NCBI RefSeq assembly: GCF_001949145.1
Contig: NW_019091544.1
Span: 493,115-512,185, forward strand
Direction: 5' to 3'
Source: Acanthaster planci
Taxonomy: Eukaryota > Echinodermata > Asteroidea > Valvatida > Acanthasteridae
DNA: 19,071 nucleotides
Part shown: positions 12,601-17,914 of the stretch, piece after piece
How the letters are laid out: each line of letters starts with the position of its first letter
How positions within the stretch are numbered: the stretch's first letter is position 1
The notes under the pieces: generated by a model
Database searches by the model: none
The model's input: the letters and a program-made list of their open reading frames with translations, nothing else
What the model was told of the DNA's origin: nothing
Position numbers and translations under genes: made by a program

Positions 12601-15600
12601 GAAACAACTCCCTGACCGTTCGTTAGTGTATAGCTCCGATATGAACAACCTTTCTATCACTCCCAAATAAATACATGTAGCTCAGATTTGGATGAGCAGT
12701 AAGTGAGTAATATCCAGCCTTACAAGTAGCAGTTGCTCATTGTAAATATGGAGATGTAAATCATTCCTCGGGATAAATTAGTAGTGTGTCTACCAATGAT
12801 TCTCATTCTTTATGATAACGACTCCCTATCCCAAGAGAGACTTTACAATACTTACAAACAGCCCTTCATGATCCTTGACGCCCACACGTACTGGGACAAG
12901 ATGGGTGAGCTCATCTCCATGGGCCCTTACCGGAAATTGGCTGAGGACCCCACCGACCGGCTCTGCAGGAAGATCACAGCCTAGCTTCTCGCCCTTAACA
13001 AGTCCGGAGATCTTGACAATGCCAGCTACCGGAAGTTACGCCCCACCAGCAAACAGCCTCCCCGGATGTATGGTCTACCCAAGATCCACAAGCCGGGGAC
13101 ACCCTTGAGACCCATCATTGCATGCGTGAGTTCCTTTGCCTACAACCTCTCCACGCACCTAGCTGGGATCCTGTCACATCTGACCGGTAGCACACCGAGC
13201 ACCATGCCCAACTCCACAGCTTTTGCAGAGTCCCTCTGCCGGCAGCACATCGACAGCCATGAGGCGTTGATCACTTTCGACGTCCTGTCTTTGTTTAACA
13301 ATGTCCCCATAGATGGCGCTTGCTGTGTGGTCCTTCGTCGCCTGAAGGAGGACCCTGAGTTGCCTCACCGGACATCGCTCTCCCCTGCCGAGATCGTCTC
13401 CCTGCTAGAGTTTGTCCTGTGTTCCACGTATTTCCTGTATGATGGAGCGTACTACGGACACACAGACGGAGCAGCCGTGGGTAGTCCGGTGTCAGCGGTT
13501 ACTGCCAATCTGTACATGGAATCGTTCGAGGAGGAGGCCCTGCAGAGTTGCCCACCCGACTGCCATCCTACCCTGTGGAAGCGGTACGTCGATGACACCT
13601 TTGTCATTGCACCACGGAATCAAGCCAGCCGTCTACTCAACCACCTGAACAGCCTCAAGCCCAGCATCCAGTTCACCATCGAGAATGAGCAAGACAACAG
13701 CGTCGCATTCCTGGACACCATGGTCCACTGGGAACCCAACGGCAGCCTGACCAGCACTGTGTATCGCAAGCCTACCCACACCGACCAATACCTGGCCTTT
13801 GACTCACACCACCCAGTGTCCGTCAAGAGGGGCGTGGCCAAGTGCCTACATGACCGCGCCTCACGCCTAGTCACCAGACCGCGCCCCACAGCCGCCGAGT
13901 CACCGCTGCCCTCACAGCGAACGGGTATCCAGCGTCCTTCATCCGGCAATCATCAAGACCCAAGACCAGCACCAAACTGGAGCGACCAGAGTACAAGGCT
14001 TTTACCGTTCTTCCCTTTGTGGACGGTATCTTCGGACGGCTGAAGAGGATCCTGGAGGACCACGGCGCTCACACCGTGTTCCGATCATCCATCACCTTGA
14101 GGAACCAACTCATGCATCTTAAGGATCCCATCCCACCCGGAAGACGTAGAGGAGTGGTCTACAGGATACATGCGGTGACTGTGATAAGGTATACATCGGC
14201 GAAACTGGCAGATCAATCGGCGAGAGAATCAAGGAGCACCAGCACGACGTGAGACTCTCCCGTGTGGAGTCGTCAGGGGTAGCCGAGCACACCTGGGGAG
14301 CTGGTCTTCACCTCAATTGGGACGACGTGCAGTGCATGGACCAAGACCAGCATTGGTACACAAAACACGTCAAGGAGGCCATCCACATCCGCCTGAATAG
14401 ACACAACATCAACAGGGACAGCGGCATCGACATCCCCGGGTTCTGGCTCCCCACCATCCGCCAACACATCCACCGGAGCACTGGAGCACAACAGAGCCAC
14501 ACCGAGGACTCGCCCCCTCACGCCCATGGAGTGGAGCGTGCGACCCCCGCTGAGGTCACCCGTACTGCTCCGCAATACACGGCGGGTGGCACGCGGTCCA
14601 GTGGTATACAGCGGACTCTGCAGCATCCAGACTTCAGTTGCCTGATGAAGGCTAGCAGCACCAGTAGCCAAAACGTCGCTACTAGCAACACAACACCGCG
14701 AGTCATCAATTATCTTTTTCCTGTATTTGTCATCCACCGCGGTGATTATGTTTATCTCTTCTATTGACCCAGTACATTCTTACAGTCTCTTTTGAATGCC
14801 TTCAAACATGCCTTTTTGAACACCAAGTGCATTCCTACAGTCTCTTCTGAATGCCAAGAAATAACCCATCATGGACTCCCAATGCATTCTTACAGTCTCT
14901 TCTGAATGCCAAGAAATAATCCATCATGGATTCCCAAAGCATTCCTACAGTCTTGTCTGATGCTTACAAACAGCCCTTCATTGACCTCAACGCATGCCTT
15001 CAACGCATGCATACACTTCTGAATGCCAACAAGCAACCTATCAGAGACTCCATAAATGCATTCGTACTCGTACATGTACTTCATGCCTTTGGATTTCCGT
15101 GTTTTGGAACCAGGTACCTGTTTTTCTAAAGGTCAGGTACTAATTTATACCCTTCAAATTGAAGACAAGCAAATAACCACATCTCTGTCAATGTATAGTC
15201 ACTCATAATATTTTCCCCAGCCCATGGACGATTCTAAATGGCTACCATTGTTGCAATGGAACAAATCTTCAAGGGCTCTGTAGCCAATTCTTTGGGCATA
15301 CTGCAACTTTGTACCAAATCTCATGCTTTTTTATGATAGGCACAAGTCTCCCAAATATATATGTAGGTTTCACATGGGGGGCTACCAAGGTGGAAACAAG
15401 TAACAGGTATTTACATTTCCTTAATTGGGAGGTACATGTACAGTGTAACACTTATAACAAGGTCCTTGGGACTTTTACAAATTACCTTATCATAATAGTT
15501 ACCTCTTATTATCAGTAATGGAAAACAAAGGGTTGGGGCTTTAAATTAACCTTGCAACTATATACATGTAAATGTACATGACCTTGTGTTAAGGGTGCTC

Positions 15601-16595
15601 TTATCTGTGTTCGACTATTAATGCTTACCAATGGCCATTTGTGGTCGCTCATTGCCAGCTTAGAGTGTGTCACATGCCGGCTACATGTACAAAGTCTGTC
15701 ACATGCCAGCTTAAGTCCGTCACGCGCCACCTACCGGGTACAGTTTGGCATATGCTTGTTGAAGTGTGTCACATACCAGGTTTAGTCTGTCACATGCCAG
15801 CTTATGTCTGTCATATGGCAGCTAAATTTGTTGCATGCCAGCTGACGTTTGTCCCGCACCAGCTTATAAAGTCCGTCATATGCCAGCTAAGCTCTGTCAC
15901 ATGCAAGCTGTAGTTCATCCCGTGGCAGCTTAAGTCTGTTCCATGCCAGTTTAAAGTTTCACATTAGAGGGGGCTGCCTACACTTTTGTTTAGAGTATAC
16001 ATGAAGATATTATTGGCAAATGGTAGGTCTGTGTGTATTGTTAATGGTAGGTTGCTTGTTAAATCATTAAGATGCCTTCAAATCACATCTCAATTCTTTT
16101 ATTTCAGAGGGCTGTGACGATGAAATCACTCTTTGCGCTTTTCTGTGCTGTTATTCTCATGACTACTGTGCCTAAAGTGCCTATCATGGGCAACATATGT
16201 AAGTTAGTTAGAGGGGAAGTTGCATGCCTTGGTCAAACCAGTTTGAGACTTGAAATGTTCCAGTGTGTTACATACATTTTCATTTTATGTTAATGTAAAG
16301 AAATCATTTTCAATCTTATGGGCTTTCTGTGGGACATGTGTCTTACTGTGTTTTCATATCCTCATTATCTTATACACATGCCTTTATTGGCACAATGTGT
16401 GTGTAGACATACATTTGAAGAGTGTTTGAAGAATGTATGTATTGATGGTGTTCGATGTAATATAACTGCGTGTATTATTGTTTTTCTTTCCAGCTGCTGA
16501 AGTTCTGAAAAGTTCATCCATCCTGTACAGACTTGGTTATCTTCTAGTCTCTGTAGAAGTAGCGAAGTCAAAATACTTTTTTGGTTGGATGTGGG
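489..16595 (+). CDS. MBOAT1/2: MBOAT1/2-type lysophospholipid acyltransferase, six internal exons (partial, spliced)
   Basis: Membrane-bound O-acyltransferases of this group re-acylate lysophospholipids with acyl-CoA in the endoplasmic reticulum (the Lands cycle). Joining 489-659, 5069-5124, 5353-5407, 11357-11534, 16108-16198 and 16494-16595 gives one open frame of about 217 residues; full-length members are about 500. Every border has AG acceptor and GT donor, and the split codons rejoin as Gly, Gly, Arg and Ser. Family blocks appear in order: a membrane segment ending in [24 protein letters not shown], a charged linker, [18 protein letters not shown], a hydrophobic segment, then [11 protein letters not shown]. 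The block after this (Asn-rich, then GFGF) and the catalytic Asn and His are not in the window. MBOAT1 and MBOAT2 cannot be told apart here, and LPCAT3-type proteins match less well. All large transposons in the window lie in its introns. Confidence 0.85.
726..776 (-). repeat. Truncated LTR (3' LTR of the gypsy element)
   Basis: These 51 bp match 4007-4057 in the same orientation with four substitutions. Similarity stops sharply after GAGAAATTAGGAAA, so about two thirds of this LTR is deleted or replaced. The high divergence for such a short stretch implies an old insertion. Confidence 0.75.
1085..2023 (-). pseudogene. Gypsy integrase (broken by in-frame stops)
   Basis: The integrase inserts retrotransposon cDNA into the genome. 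On the minus strand the HHCC zinc-binding module begins at about 2023 with two His (codons at 2021-2023 and 2012-2014) and continues to C-S-A-C in [15 protein letters not shown]. The catalytic core keeps the first Asp (LAVDICGPI), the second (LVSDHGT) and the Glu ([15 protein letters not shown]). A C-terminal piece, [12 protein letters not shown] then NATHLS, lies near 1091-1147. Stops fall at 1967-1969, just before WPGM, at about 1628-1630 after SDHGT, and again after GRT. All three fit single C:G to T:A transitions. The core is otherwise in one frame, so the decay is mostly by point mutation. TACATGTA blocks occur inside the coding region, giving odd YMY and CTCT peptides. Confidence 0.85.
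2280..2344. repeat. Perfect 31-bp inverted repeat with 3-bp spacer
   Basis: The left arm 2280-2310 and right arm 2314-2344 are exact reverse complements around the spacer AAC. The arms begin ATCCACTGAACAATAATTTC and end in its complement. The structure falls in the gypsy pol region between the RNase H end and integrase. On the minus strand the copy at 2280-2305 reads as pol-like sequence (DEIIVQWI), whereas the opposite arm does not continue the frame, so one arm looks like an inverted duplicate of the other. Confidence 0.95.
2345..2470 (-). pseudogene. Gypsy RNase H C-terminal remnant
   Basis: On the minus strand this reads [17 protein letters not shown], then after a frameshift [16 protein letters not shown]. 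This is the usual end of the Ty3/gypsy RNase H domain just before the linker to integrase; the VADALSR motif is characteristic. The reverse transcriptase and most of RNase H that should precede it (about 1 kb) are absent: only about 320 bp separate this point from the protease. Confidence 0.8.
2483..2600. mobile_element. Possible MITE end within the gypsy deletion
   Basis: The sequence after the dinucleotide TA begins CAGTAAACTCCGGCTAAG, which looks like a pogo/Tigger-type terminal repeat. It is followed by a hairpin with GACTTACA and TGTAAGTC arms at about 2531-2563. I did not find a matching right end before 2790, so the call rests on one end only. It fills part of the gap where the gypsy reverse transcriptase should be. 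Confidence 0.35.
2792..3058 (-). pseudogene. Gypsy aspartic protease remnant
   Basis: Retropepsins cut the Gag-Pol polyprotein and use a D-[ST]-G-A active site. Here the minus strand reads [17 protein letters not shown], so Gly sits where the catalytic Asp belongs while the rest of the motif and the following I-I-P-A are kept. The frame then continues for about 60 residues ([15 protein letters not shown]) and runs into a TACATGTA block that gives the low-complexity end CTYCTVKS. It lies between gag and the RNase H remnant, as expected for Ty3/gypsy. It would not be active. Confidence 0.72.
3453..3960 (-). pseudogene. Gypsy gag (frameshifted)
   Basis: Gag is the structural protein of the retrotransposon particle. 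The first part, minus strand about 3960-3790, reads [20 protein letters not shown], a usual gypsy gag N-terminus. After a frameshift the second part (3785-3453) reads [20 protein letters not shown] and [20 protein letters not shown], typical of the retrotransposon gag domain, and ends with [18 protein letters not shown] zinc knuckle would be expected near 3190-3260. Only a Cys- and His-containing fragment interrupted by TACATGTA blocks is visible there, so I do not call it. Confidence 0.78.
3988..4001 (-). other. Candidate primer-binding site
   Basis: Just inside the right LTR the minus strand reads TAATTTGGTAACGAGG. A TGG five bases from the LTR edge is where a tRNA 3' CCA would pair to start minus-strand synthesis. 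I cannot name the tRNA. Confidence 0.4.
4007..4160 (-). repeat. Complete gypsy LTR (5' LTR of the minus-strand element)
   Basis: The 154-bp repeat is bounded by TGTTGTGT and ACACAACA, an 8-bp inverted end pair with the usual TG and CA termini. It is short for a gypsy LTR. The left 51 bp recur at 726-776. Confidence 0.8.
4161..4440 (+). repeat. Minisatellite, about 37-55 bp unit
   Basis: Six degenerate units share a core of TACATGTACTT, CCCCATTGTCAA and TAGCCTGCCTTTGG(A/T)TGAG. Unit length varies partly because TACATG is present once, twice or not at all at the junctions. A partial unit (TAGCTTGCCTTTGAGTGAG) lies on the far side of the gypsy element at about 701-720, so the retrotransposon landed inside this array. 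Confidence 0.85.
4441..5068. other. Intron sequence, no gene seen
   Basis: This is AT-rich intron with scattered TACATGTA blocks (for example near 4590, 4750 and 4870). Short open frames have no recognisable family features. It leads to the acceptor of exon B (tgccttcgtttaacag). Confidence 0.6.
5069..5124 (+). CDS. MBOAT1/2: MBOAT exon B (conserved IHDG block)
   Basis: A 56-bp exon between the acceptor TTTAACAG and donor GTAAGTAG. Its first base completes Gly, then 18 codons read [18 protein letters not shown], and the last base starts Gly. This is the most diagnostic block for MBOAT1/2, whose members carry P-M-M-I, T, K, S-L-A and IHDG at the same spacing. Confidence 0.88.
5353..5407 (+). 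CDS. MBOAT1/2: MBOAT exon C (charged linker)
   Basis: A 55-bp exon after TTCACCTTGCAG and before GTATGAAC. It reads (G)[17 protein letters not shown](R), corresponding to the K-D-E ... S-Q-R-D-L-A-V-R linker that follows IHDG in MBOAT1/2. The final AG completes Arg with the first base of exon D. The intron downstream is almost 6 kb and contains the Penelope composite and the satellites. Confidence 0.82.
5462..5520 (+). mobile_element. Single pogo-like terminal repeat
   Basis: After TA the sequence begins CAGTCGATTCTCGTTGTG, matching the ends of the element at 16726-17914 (CAGTCGACTCTCGTTAAT) over the first dozen bases. No opposite end is evident nearby. The closest one in the right orientation is 5.2 kb away at 10674. 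Confidence 0.45.
5789..5987 (-). repeat. Penelope terminal repeat, left inverted arm
   Basis: The reverse complement of this segment matches 7061-7253. It is 199 bp against 193; the difference of six is accounted for by an extra CATGTA near 5827 that turns ATATAT into a TACATGTA block. The arm begins AACTATGGACAAG and ends GTGGGAACT. Confidence 0.9.
5882..5915 (-). ncRNA. Hammerhead-ribozyme-like core (minus strand)
   Basis: The minus strand reads CTGAAGA, a stem-loop with GACAG/CTGTC arms, then GAAATGTC, followed by GAG that can pair with CTC on the 5' side. This follows the hammerhead order CUGANGA, stem II, GAAA, tiny stem III, then a cleavage base. One extra base separates CTGAAGA from stem II, and the base of stem II has an A-C mismatch, so activity is uncertain. 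Hammerhead motifs in Penelope-like terminal repeats are established in the literature. Confidence 0.5.
5993..6143 (-). pseudogene. Penelope ORF N-terminal fragment
   Basis: On the minus strand this reads [20 protein letters not shown] then [20 protein letters not shown]. The pattern N-L-S ... L-S ... G-x-N-F-A-x-x-P-x-x-I-P-V-E-D-I-I is usual near the start of Penelope proteins. It runs directly into the terminal repeat, so the whole polymerase is missing from this piece, and it points away from the plus-strand piece that starts at about 6146. Confidence 0.65.
6146..6420 (+). pseudogene. Penelope reverse transcriptase C-terminal fragment
   Basis: Translation gives [20 protein letters not shown] then [13 protein letters not shown], the signature that follows the YVDD motif in Penelope reverse transcriptases. 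A duplicated CTGTACC near 6239-6252 shifts the frame; the other frame continues [20 protein letters not shown]. The palm motifs, including YVDD, are absent, so the copy is truncated at about 6145, where the inverted piece begins. Confidence 0.75.
6480..7025 (+). pseudogene. Penelope GIY-YIG endonuclease domain
   Basis: The GIY-YIG domain nicks DNA so that Penelope elements can prime integration. The frame reads [15 protein letters not shown], a stop at about 6519-6521, then [20 protein letters not shown]. The nuclease begins [20 protein letters not shown] (so GVY and YIG stand for GIY and YIG), followed by the Arg of STRVKEH and an Asn in HIINW. Cys at CEC may bind metal, as seen in Penelope connectors. 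The C-terminus is Pro- and Thr-rich to the stop at 7023-7025. Apart from the one stop upstream, the domain is open for 163 codons. Confidence 0.85.
7061..7253 (+). repeat. Penelope terminal repeat, right arm
   Basis: The arm begins AGTTCCCACTAC just downstream of the GIY-YIG stop and ends CTTGTCCATAGTT. It is the inverted partner of 5789-5987. Beyond 7253 the similarity stops. It lacks the extra CATGTA present in the left arm. Confidence 0.9.
7133..7166 (+). ncRNA. Hammerhead-ribozyme-like core (plus strand)
   Basis: The sequence runs CTGAAGA (7133-7139), one extra C, stem II GGACAG (7141-7146) with CTGTCC (7153-7158), GAA (7159-7161), a two-base-pair stem III AC/GT, then C7166 as the predicted cleavage base. 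GAG at 7167-7169 pairs with CTC at 7130-7132 as stem I. All hammerhead core bases are present. The unpaired C between A9 and stem II departs from the consensus. This is the best of the three copies. Confidence 0.6.
7254..8817. other. Intron sequence, no gene seen
   Basis: About 1.5 kb with only short, family-less open frames on both strands. TACATGTA is absent until about 8245. A slightly GC-richer patch at 7400-7700 shows no repeat or protein signal I can name. Confidence 0.55.
8818..9800 (+). repeat. Satellite of about 147 bp with a duplicated leader
   Basis: Units start ATATCTGCAAAG at 8919, 9070, 9480, 9627 and 9774 (the last is cut short). The 9480 and 9627 units are both 147 bp. Shared blocks in order are CCCGCTGGGACA, GATATAGGGCTTTAAA, TCACGTGAC, CATCATCCCATGA(C/G)GTCAATTTT and CACATCCCCTTTCAG. 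A leader containing GCTTCTATGTCTGTTTGCAA at about 8825 and 9408 precedes both the first and third units, so the whole block was also duplicated at a spacing of about 580 bp. The second unit decays after about 9180. I recognise no named family. Confidence 0.85.
9011..9029. repeat. 19-bp palindrome next to a CRE-like site
   Basis: GATGATGAC, one base, GTCATCATC is a perfect 9-bp inverted repeat. The half-site ATGACGTCA follows at 9032. TGACGTCA octamers recur at about 9254 and 9572, the latter in the equivalent place of another satellite unit. TGACGTCA is the known binding site of CREB/ATF factors; no function is shown here. Confidence 0.6.
9985..10190 (+). repeat. Hairpin-forming tandem repeat
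   Basis: Three to four units of about 50-58 bp carry an A-run, CCTTGAC, an A-rich spacer and a small hairpin. Hairpins: CTTTTTCG/CGAAAAAG (10027-10034, 10042-10049), CTTTTCCA/TGGAAAAG (10080-10087, 10095-10102), and a weaker one at 10132-10154. Units differ in the arms in a paired fashion. Apparent open frames here are Lys- and Phe-rich translations of the repeat. Confidence 0.75.
10191..10629. other. Intron sequence, no gene seen
   Basis: AT-rich sequence with a dense TACATGTA/GTACAT cluster at 10490-10545. No coding or repeat family signal is recognised. Confidence 0.55.
10630..10674 (-). mobile_element. Single pogo-like terminal repeat, right end
   Basis: The minus strand from 10674 reads CAGTCGACTCTCATTACTAC, flanked by TA at 10675-10676. 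It continues like the left end of the element at 16726 (TACGAA, then GGGACTA). No left end is close by. Confidence 0.5.
10745..10999 (+). repeat. Second array of short hairpins (ATTTTC ... GGGAAAG)
   Basis: Irregular units of about 22-33 bp begin ATTTTC and end in GTGGGAAAG or a variant. Several fold on themselves: TTTTCT/AGAAAA (10800-10805, 10814-10819), TTTCCC/GGGAAA (10865-10870, 10876-10881), TCACA/TGTGA (10753-10757, 10761-10765). The motif resembles CTTTTCCA...TGGAAAAG of the array at 10080, so both may derive from one family. Confidence 0.6.
11357..11534 (+). CDS. MBOAT1/2: MBOAT exon D
   Basis: The acceptor is GGTTTTTTTCAG and the donor ATG|GTAAAA. The first base completes Arg, then 59 codons follow, ending in phase 0. 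The start [20 protein letters not shown] and then [15 protein letters not shown] match the family pattern S-L-L-E-(Y/F) ... G ... L-(A/V)-G-P ... Y ... (Y/F)-I-x-G. The C-terminal part ([18 protein letters not shown]) is the charged loop that is variable in the family. The donor is weak (GTAAAA), so a nearby alternative cannot be excluded. Confidence 0.85.
11585..11900 (+). repeat. 55-bp minisatellite, left part
   Basis: About five to six units of the form GCATTCCTACAGTCTCTTCT, GAATACCTACAAACAACCC, TTCATGAACACCGAAT. One unit has gained TACATGTACA within CTTACAAAC (about 11722-11731). The array resumes at 12840-12870 and again after the Penelope insertion at 14768. Confidence 0.85.
12040..12740 (+). 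promoter_or_regulatory. LTR-like block: CCAAT, TATA box, poly(A) signal
   Basis: An inverted CCAAT (ATTGG, 12513-12517), a strong TATA box (TATATAAAG, 12541-12549), a TCAGCA initiator-like site about 25 bp further on, and AATAAA at 12666-12671 lie in the order of an LTR U3-R-U5. The surrounding 700 bp is CT-rich, without TACATGTA before 12470, and interrupts the 55-bp array. I could not find matching TG and CA ends or a target duplication, so a truncated or solo LTR is inferred. It could instead be a host promoter. Confidence 0.4.
12871..13898 (+). pseudogene. Penelope reverse transcriptase (one in-frame stop)
   Basis: This copies element RNA into DNA. The frame opens in the pre-palm region ([20 protein letters not shown]), has TAG at 12982-12984, and continues through [15 protein letters not shown] into [10 protein letters not shown] at 13066. 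Palm motifs counted from that Met: A with Asp72 ([13 protein letters not shown]), B at 133-151 ([19 protein letters not shown]), C with YVDD at 174-177 ([10 protein letters not shown]), then FLDTMVHW and [12 protein letters not shown]. All catalytic Asp residues are present. A frameshift near 13860-13898 moves the thumb and connector to another frame. The only palm-region damage is the stop, consistent with a fairly recent loss. Confidence 0.9.
13899..14170 (+). pseudogene. Penelope connector region (second frame)
   Basis: After the frameshift the protein resumes as [18 protein letters not shown], then [20 protein letters not shown], then the short stretch [18 protein letters not shown] ending VVYRI. 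This is the usual Penelope link between the thumb and the nuclease, with the L-P-F-V-x-G and R-x-L motifs. A second lesion, apparently one missing base near 14169, shifts into the nuclease frame. Confidence 0.8.
14171..14767 (+). pseudogene. Penelope GIY-YIG endonuclease (third frame)
   Basis: The domain begins [20 protein letters not shown], so the YIG half and the catalytic Arg (GERIKEH) are intact, while VVYRI (the GIY half) sits in the previous frame. It continues [20 protein letters not shown] and [13 protein letters not shown], the usual end of Penelope proteins, followed by a Ser/Thr-rich tail to the stop at 14765-14767. The tail overlaps the hammerhead-like motif at 14642. Overall length and order match the other GIY-YIG copy at 6480-7025, but the sequences differ enough to be separate families. 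Confidence 0.85.
14642..14677 (+). ncRNA. Hammerhead-like core, probably inactive
   Basis: CTGATGA (14642-14648), one extra A, stem II GGCTA/TAGCC (14650-14654 and 14665-14669), then AAAACGTC. The invariant G12 is A here, which should abolish cleavage. Stem I can form between GTTGC just upstream and GC...AAC downstream with a bulge. It lies at the same relative place, near the element 3' end, as the motifs at 5882 and 7133. Confidence 0.5.
14768..15070 (+). repeat. 55-bp minisatellite, right part
   Basis: Five to six units continue the array of 11585-11900 (CATTCTTACAGTCTCTTTTG and variants). A subvariant, GAATGCCAAGAAATAACCCA, occurs in two neighbouring units, so local duplication has gone on since the array was split. 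Confidence 0.85.
15071..15645. other. Intron sequence, no gene seen
   Basis: No coding or repeat family recognised; a few TACATGTA blocks (about 15072, 15433, 15563). Short open frames on both strands lack family features. Confidence 0.55.
15646..15960 (+). repeat. 23-bp minisatellite
   Basis: About thirteen degenerate units of 21-25 bp with consensus close to AGTCTGTCACATGCCAGCTTA. Because the unit is often not a multiple of three, the translation shows repeated CHMPA/VTCQL-like words; it is not a gene. It lies in the intron before exon E. Confidence 0.85.
16108..16198 (+). CDS. MBOAT1/2: MBOAT exon E
   Basis: The acceptor is CTTTTATTTCAG and the donor GTAAGTTA. It joins exon D in phase 0, reads [20 protein letters not shown] then [10 protein letters not shown], and ends one base into a Ser codon. 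A hydrophobic segment after a short basic start, with a T-T-(L/V)-P motif, is what MBOAT1/2 have after the charged loop. Confidence 0.8.
16494..16595 (+). CDS. MBOAT1/2: MBOAT exon F
   Basis: The acceptor is TTTTTCTTTCCAG and the donor GTAAGTTT. After completing Ser it reads [20 protein letters not shown] then [13 protein letters not shown]. The K-Y-(Y/F)-F-x-W motif is conserved in MBOAT1/2, where it is followed by the Asn-containing GFGF block. That block is not found downstream in this window, so either the next exon lies past 19071 or this transcript ends differently. Confidence 0.8.
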
Positions 16596-16725
16596 GTAAG
16601 TTTGATGTCAGCCTGTACTTTAGCATTTTTAAATATCTTTTTACTTCTGACCAGCTGGTCTACACACAGTGAAGAGTTTAGCTAAAGCCTTTAGTTACAG
16701 GCTTTGCCCTTACCTTACGTATATA

Positions 16726-17914
16726 CAGTCGACTCTCGTTAATACGAAGGCCTTGGGACTAAGTTTAGCTCGTATTATCTGGACCTCTCATATGCGAAAG
16801 CTGCCATCCTGCTTGACGTATGTATTAACAAGCAACCATAAGTAAAGCGTACATACATGTATAAAGCGTAAAGGCACATACGTTTTGTTATATGAATTTT
16901 ATTTTAAGAAATTTATGAAAGTGAGATACAGTTTAATGAATAAAGACTTGTAATAAAGAAAGTTTTAAATAAATAAAAGAAAAAATATAAAATGTAAGAT
17001 CGAAGGATGCGAAATTTCCACCAGTCATGTTGATTTGGAGCAATGCCGTATGACTCGTCCCTGGCCCCGCACGCTGTGATGAGATCCTCATGTACGCATG
17101 TAACGTAAGTACATTAACAATTTAGTTGGTAACCCTCACCAGATCTGTGCTTGTTGCTCATAAAACTTGGAGGAAACCAGCTATTGGTGGTGTGGACAGC
17201 AGATCGAGGGCGAATTTTGAGTTTAGAAAGGTCTGTGGATTTAGTGAAAAAAGTATTAGCGAGGGGTGCACTTTTTTCTTCAAAACTTATGGATGTTATT
17301 TTCTTAAACATTTTGGGAATGAAAAGCACAGATTAGTTATGATTTTCTTCATGTAGAAATGTCAAAATTGGAAGGGACGATATTTTCATGTTACGGTGGG
17401 GAGCGGGTAACAATTTTTTGACGGATGGGCAGATTTTTGGGTCACGGTACACAAATTTTATTAAGTTTCCTGGGGGACTTTGGTCTTGAGGATTTTTTTT
17501 TGGGGGGGAGGAATCAAACCACCTACATATCGTCGCACTTTTGGTGGCACTGGCTTGTGTTCACGTGGTTCGAGAGTCGCCTAAAAGAATTTCTTTGTTG
17601 GATACTGGAACTGCAAATGCCCATTGTTTGTCTCTCGCAGCACTGGACACAAATGGTGTGATTCGGTGAGGGAAAACTGCAGCGTCTGTATGCACATGAA
17701 TTACTCAAGCACCTTTCAAAATTGAATGGACTGGCTGATTGACAAGTTGCCTTCAAATTTGTCAGTCCCGCCTAAATTGTGCACATTCCTGTGAGGGAAA
17801 AAATGTGTAATATGAGCTTGGATGTTACGATGTTTCGGTTAAGACAAGCATGAATTGCACACCGGCTGAGTGCAAATCTATTGTTATCTTTCTATGCTTA
17901 CTGAGACTCGACTG
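16726..17914 (+). mobile_element. Noncoding TIR element with TA target duplication
   Basis: The left end CAGTCGACTCTCGTTAATAC and the inverted right end CAGTCGAGTCTCAGTAAGCA match closely over the first dozen bases. Both are bordered by TA (16724-16725 and 17915-17916). TA duplications and CAG ends are typical of the pogo/Tigger branch of Tc1-mariner elements. At 1189 bp it shows no transposase frame, so it is a nonautonomous copy. Related single ends lie at 5462 and 10674. Confidence 0.7.

Larger units (their letters stand above)
12871..14767 (+). mobile_element. Penelope-like element, 5'-truncated
   Basis: The element runs from within the region upstream of the reverse transcriptase to a 3' end just past a hammerhead-like motif. 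Both sides are units of the 55-bp minisatellite (…ACAAACAGCCCTTCATGA before, ACATTCTTACAGTCTCTT after). It is GC-rich relative to the surrounding intron and contains no TACATGTA, which suggests a younger insertion than the gypsy element. Three lesions (one stop and two single-base-type frameshifts) break an otherwise complete polymerase and nuclease. The terminal repeats seen in the 5789-7253 element are not recognisable here, so it is a different family. Confidence 0.85.

Noticed and set aside
13620-13949. Long minus-strand frame across the Penelope polymerase
   Set aside because: It is a shadow of the strongly supported plus-strand reverse transcriptase and has no recognisable motifs.
11585-15070. 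A CRISPR-like array of regular repeats
   Set aside because: The units are contiguous without unique spacers and the context is an animal intron; it is a minisatellite.
15641-15913. A 90-codon open frame with repeated Cys-His-Met-Pro words, like a small Cys-rich protein
   Set aside because: It is the translation of the degenerate 23-bp minisatellite; the words come from the repeat and unit lengths vary freely out of frame.
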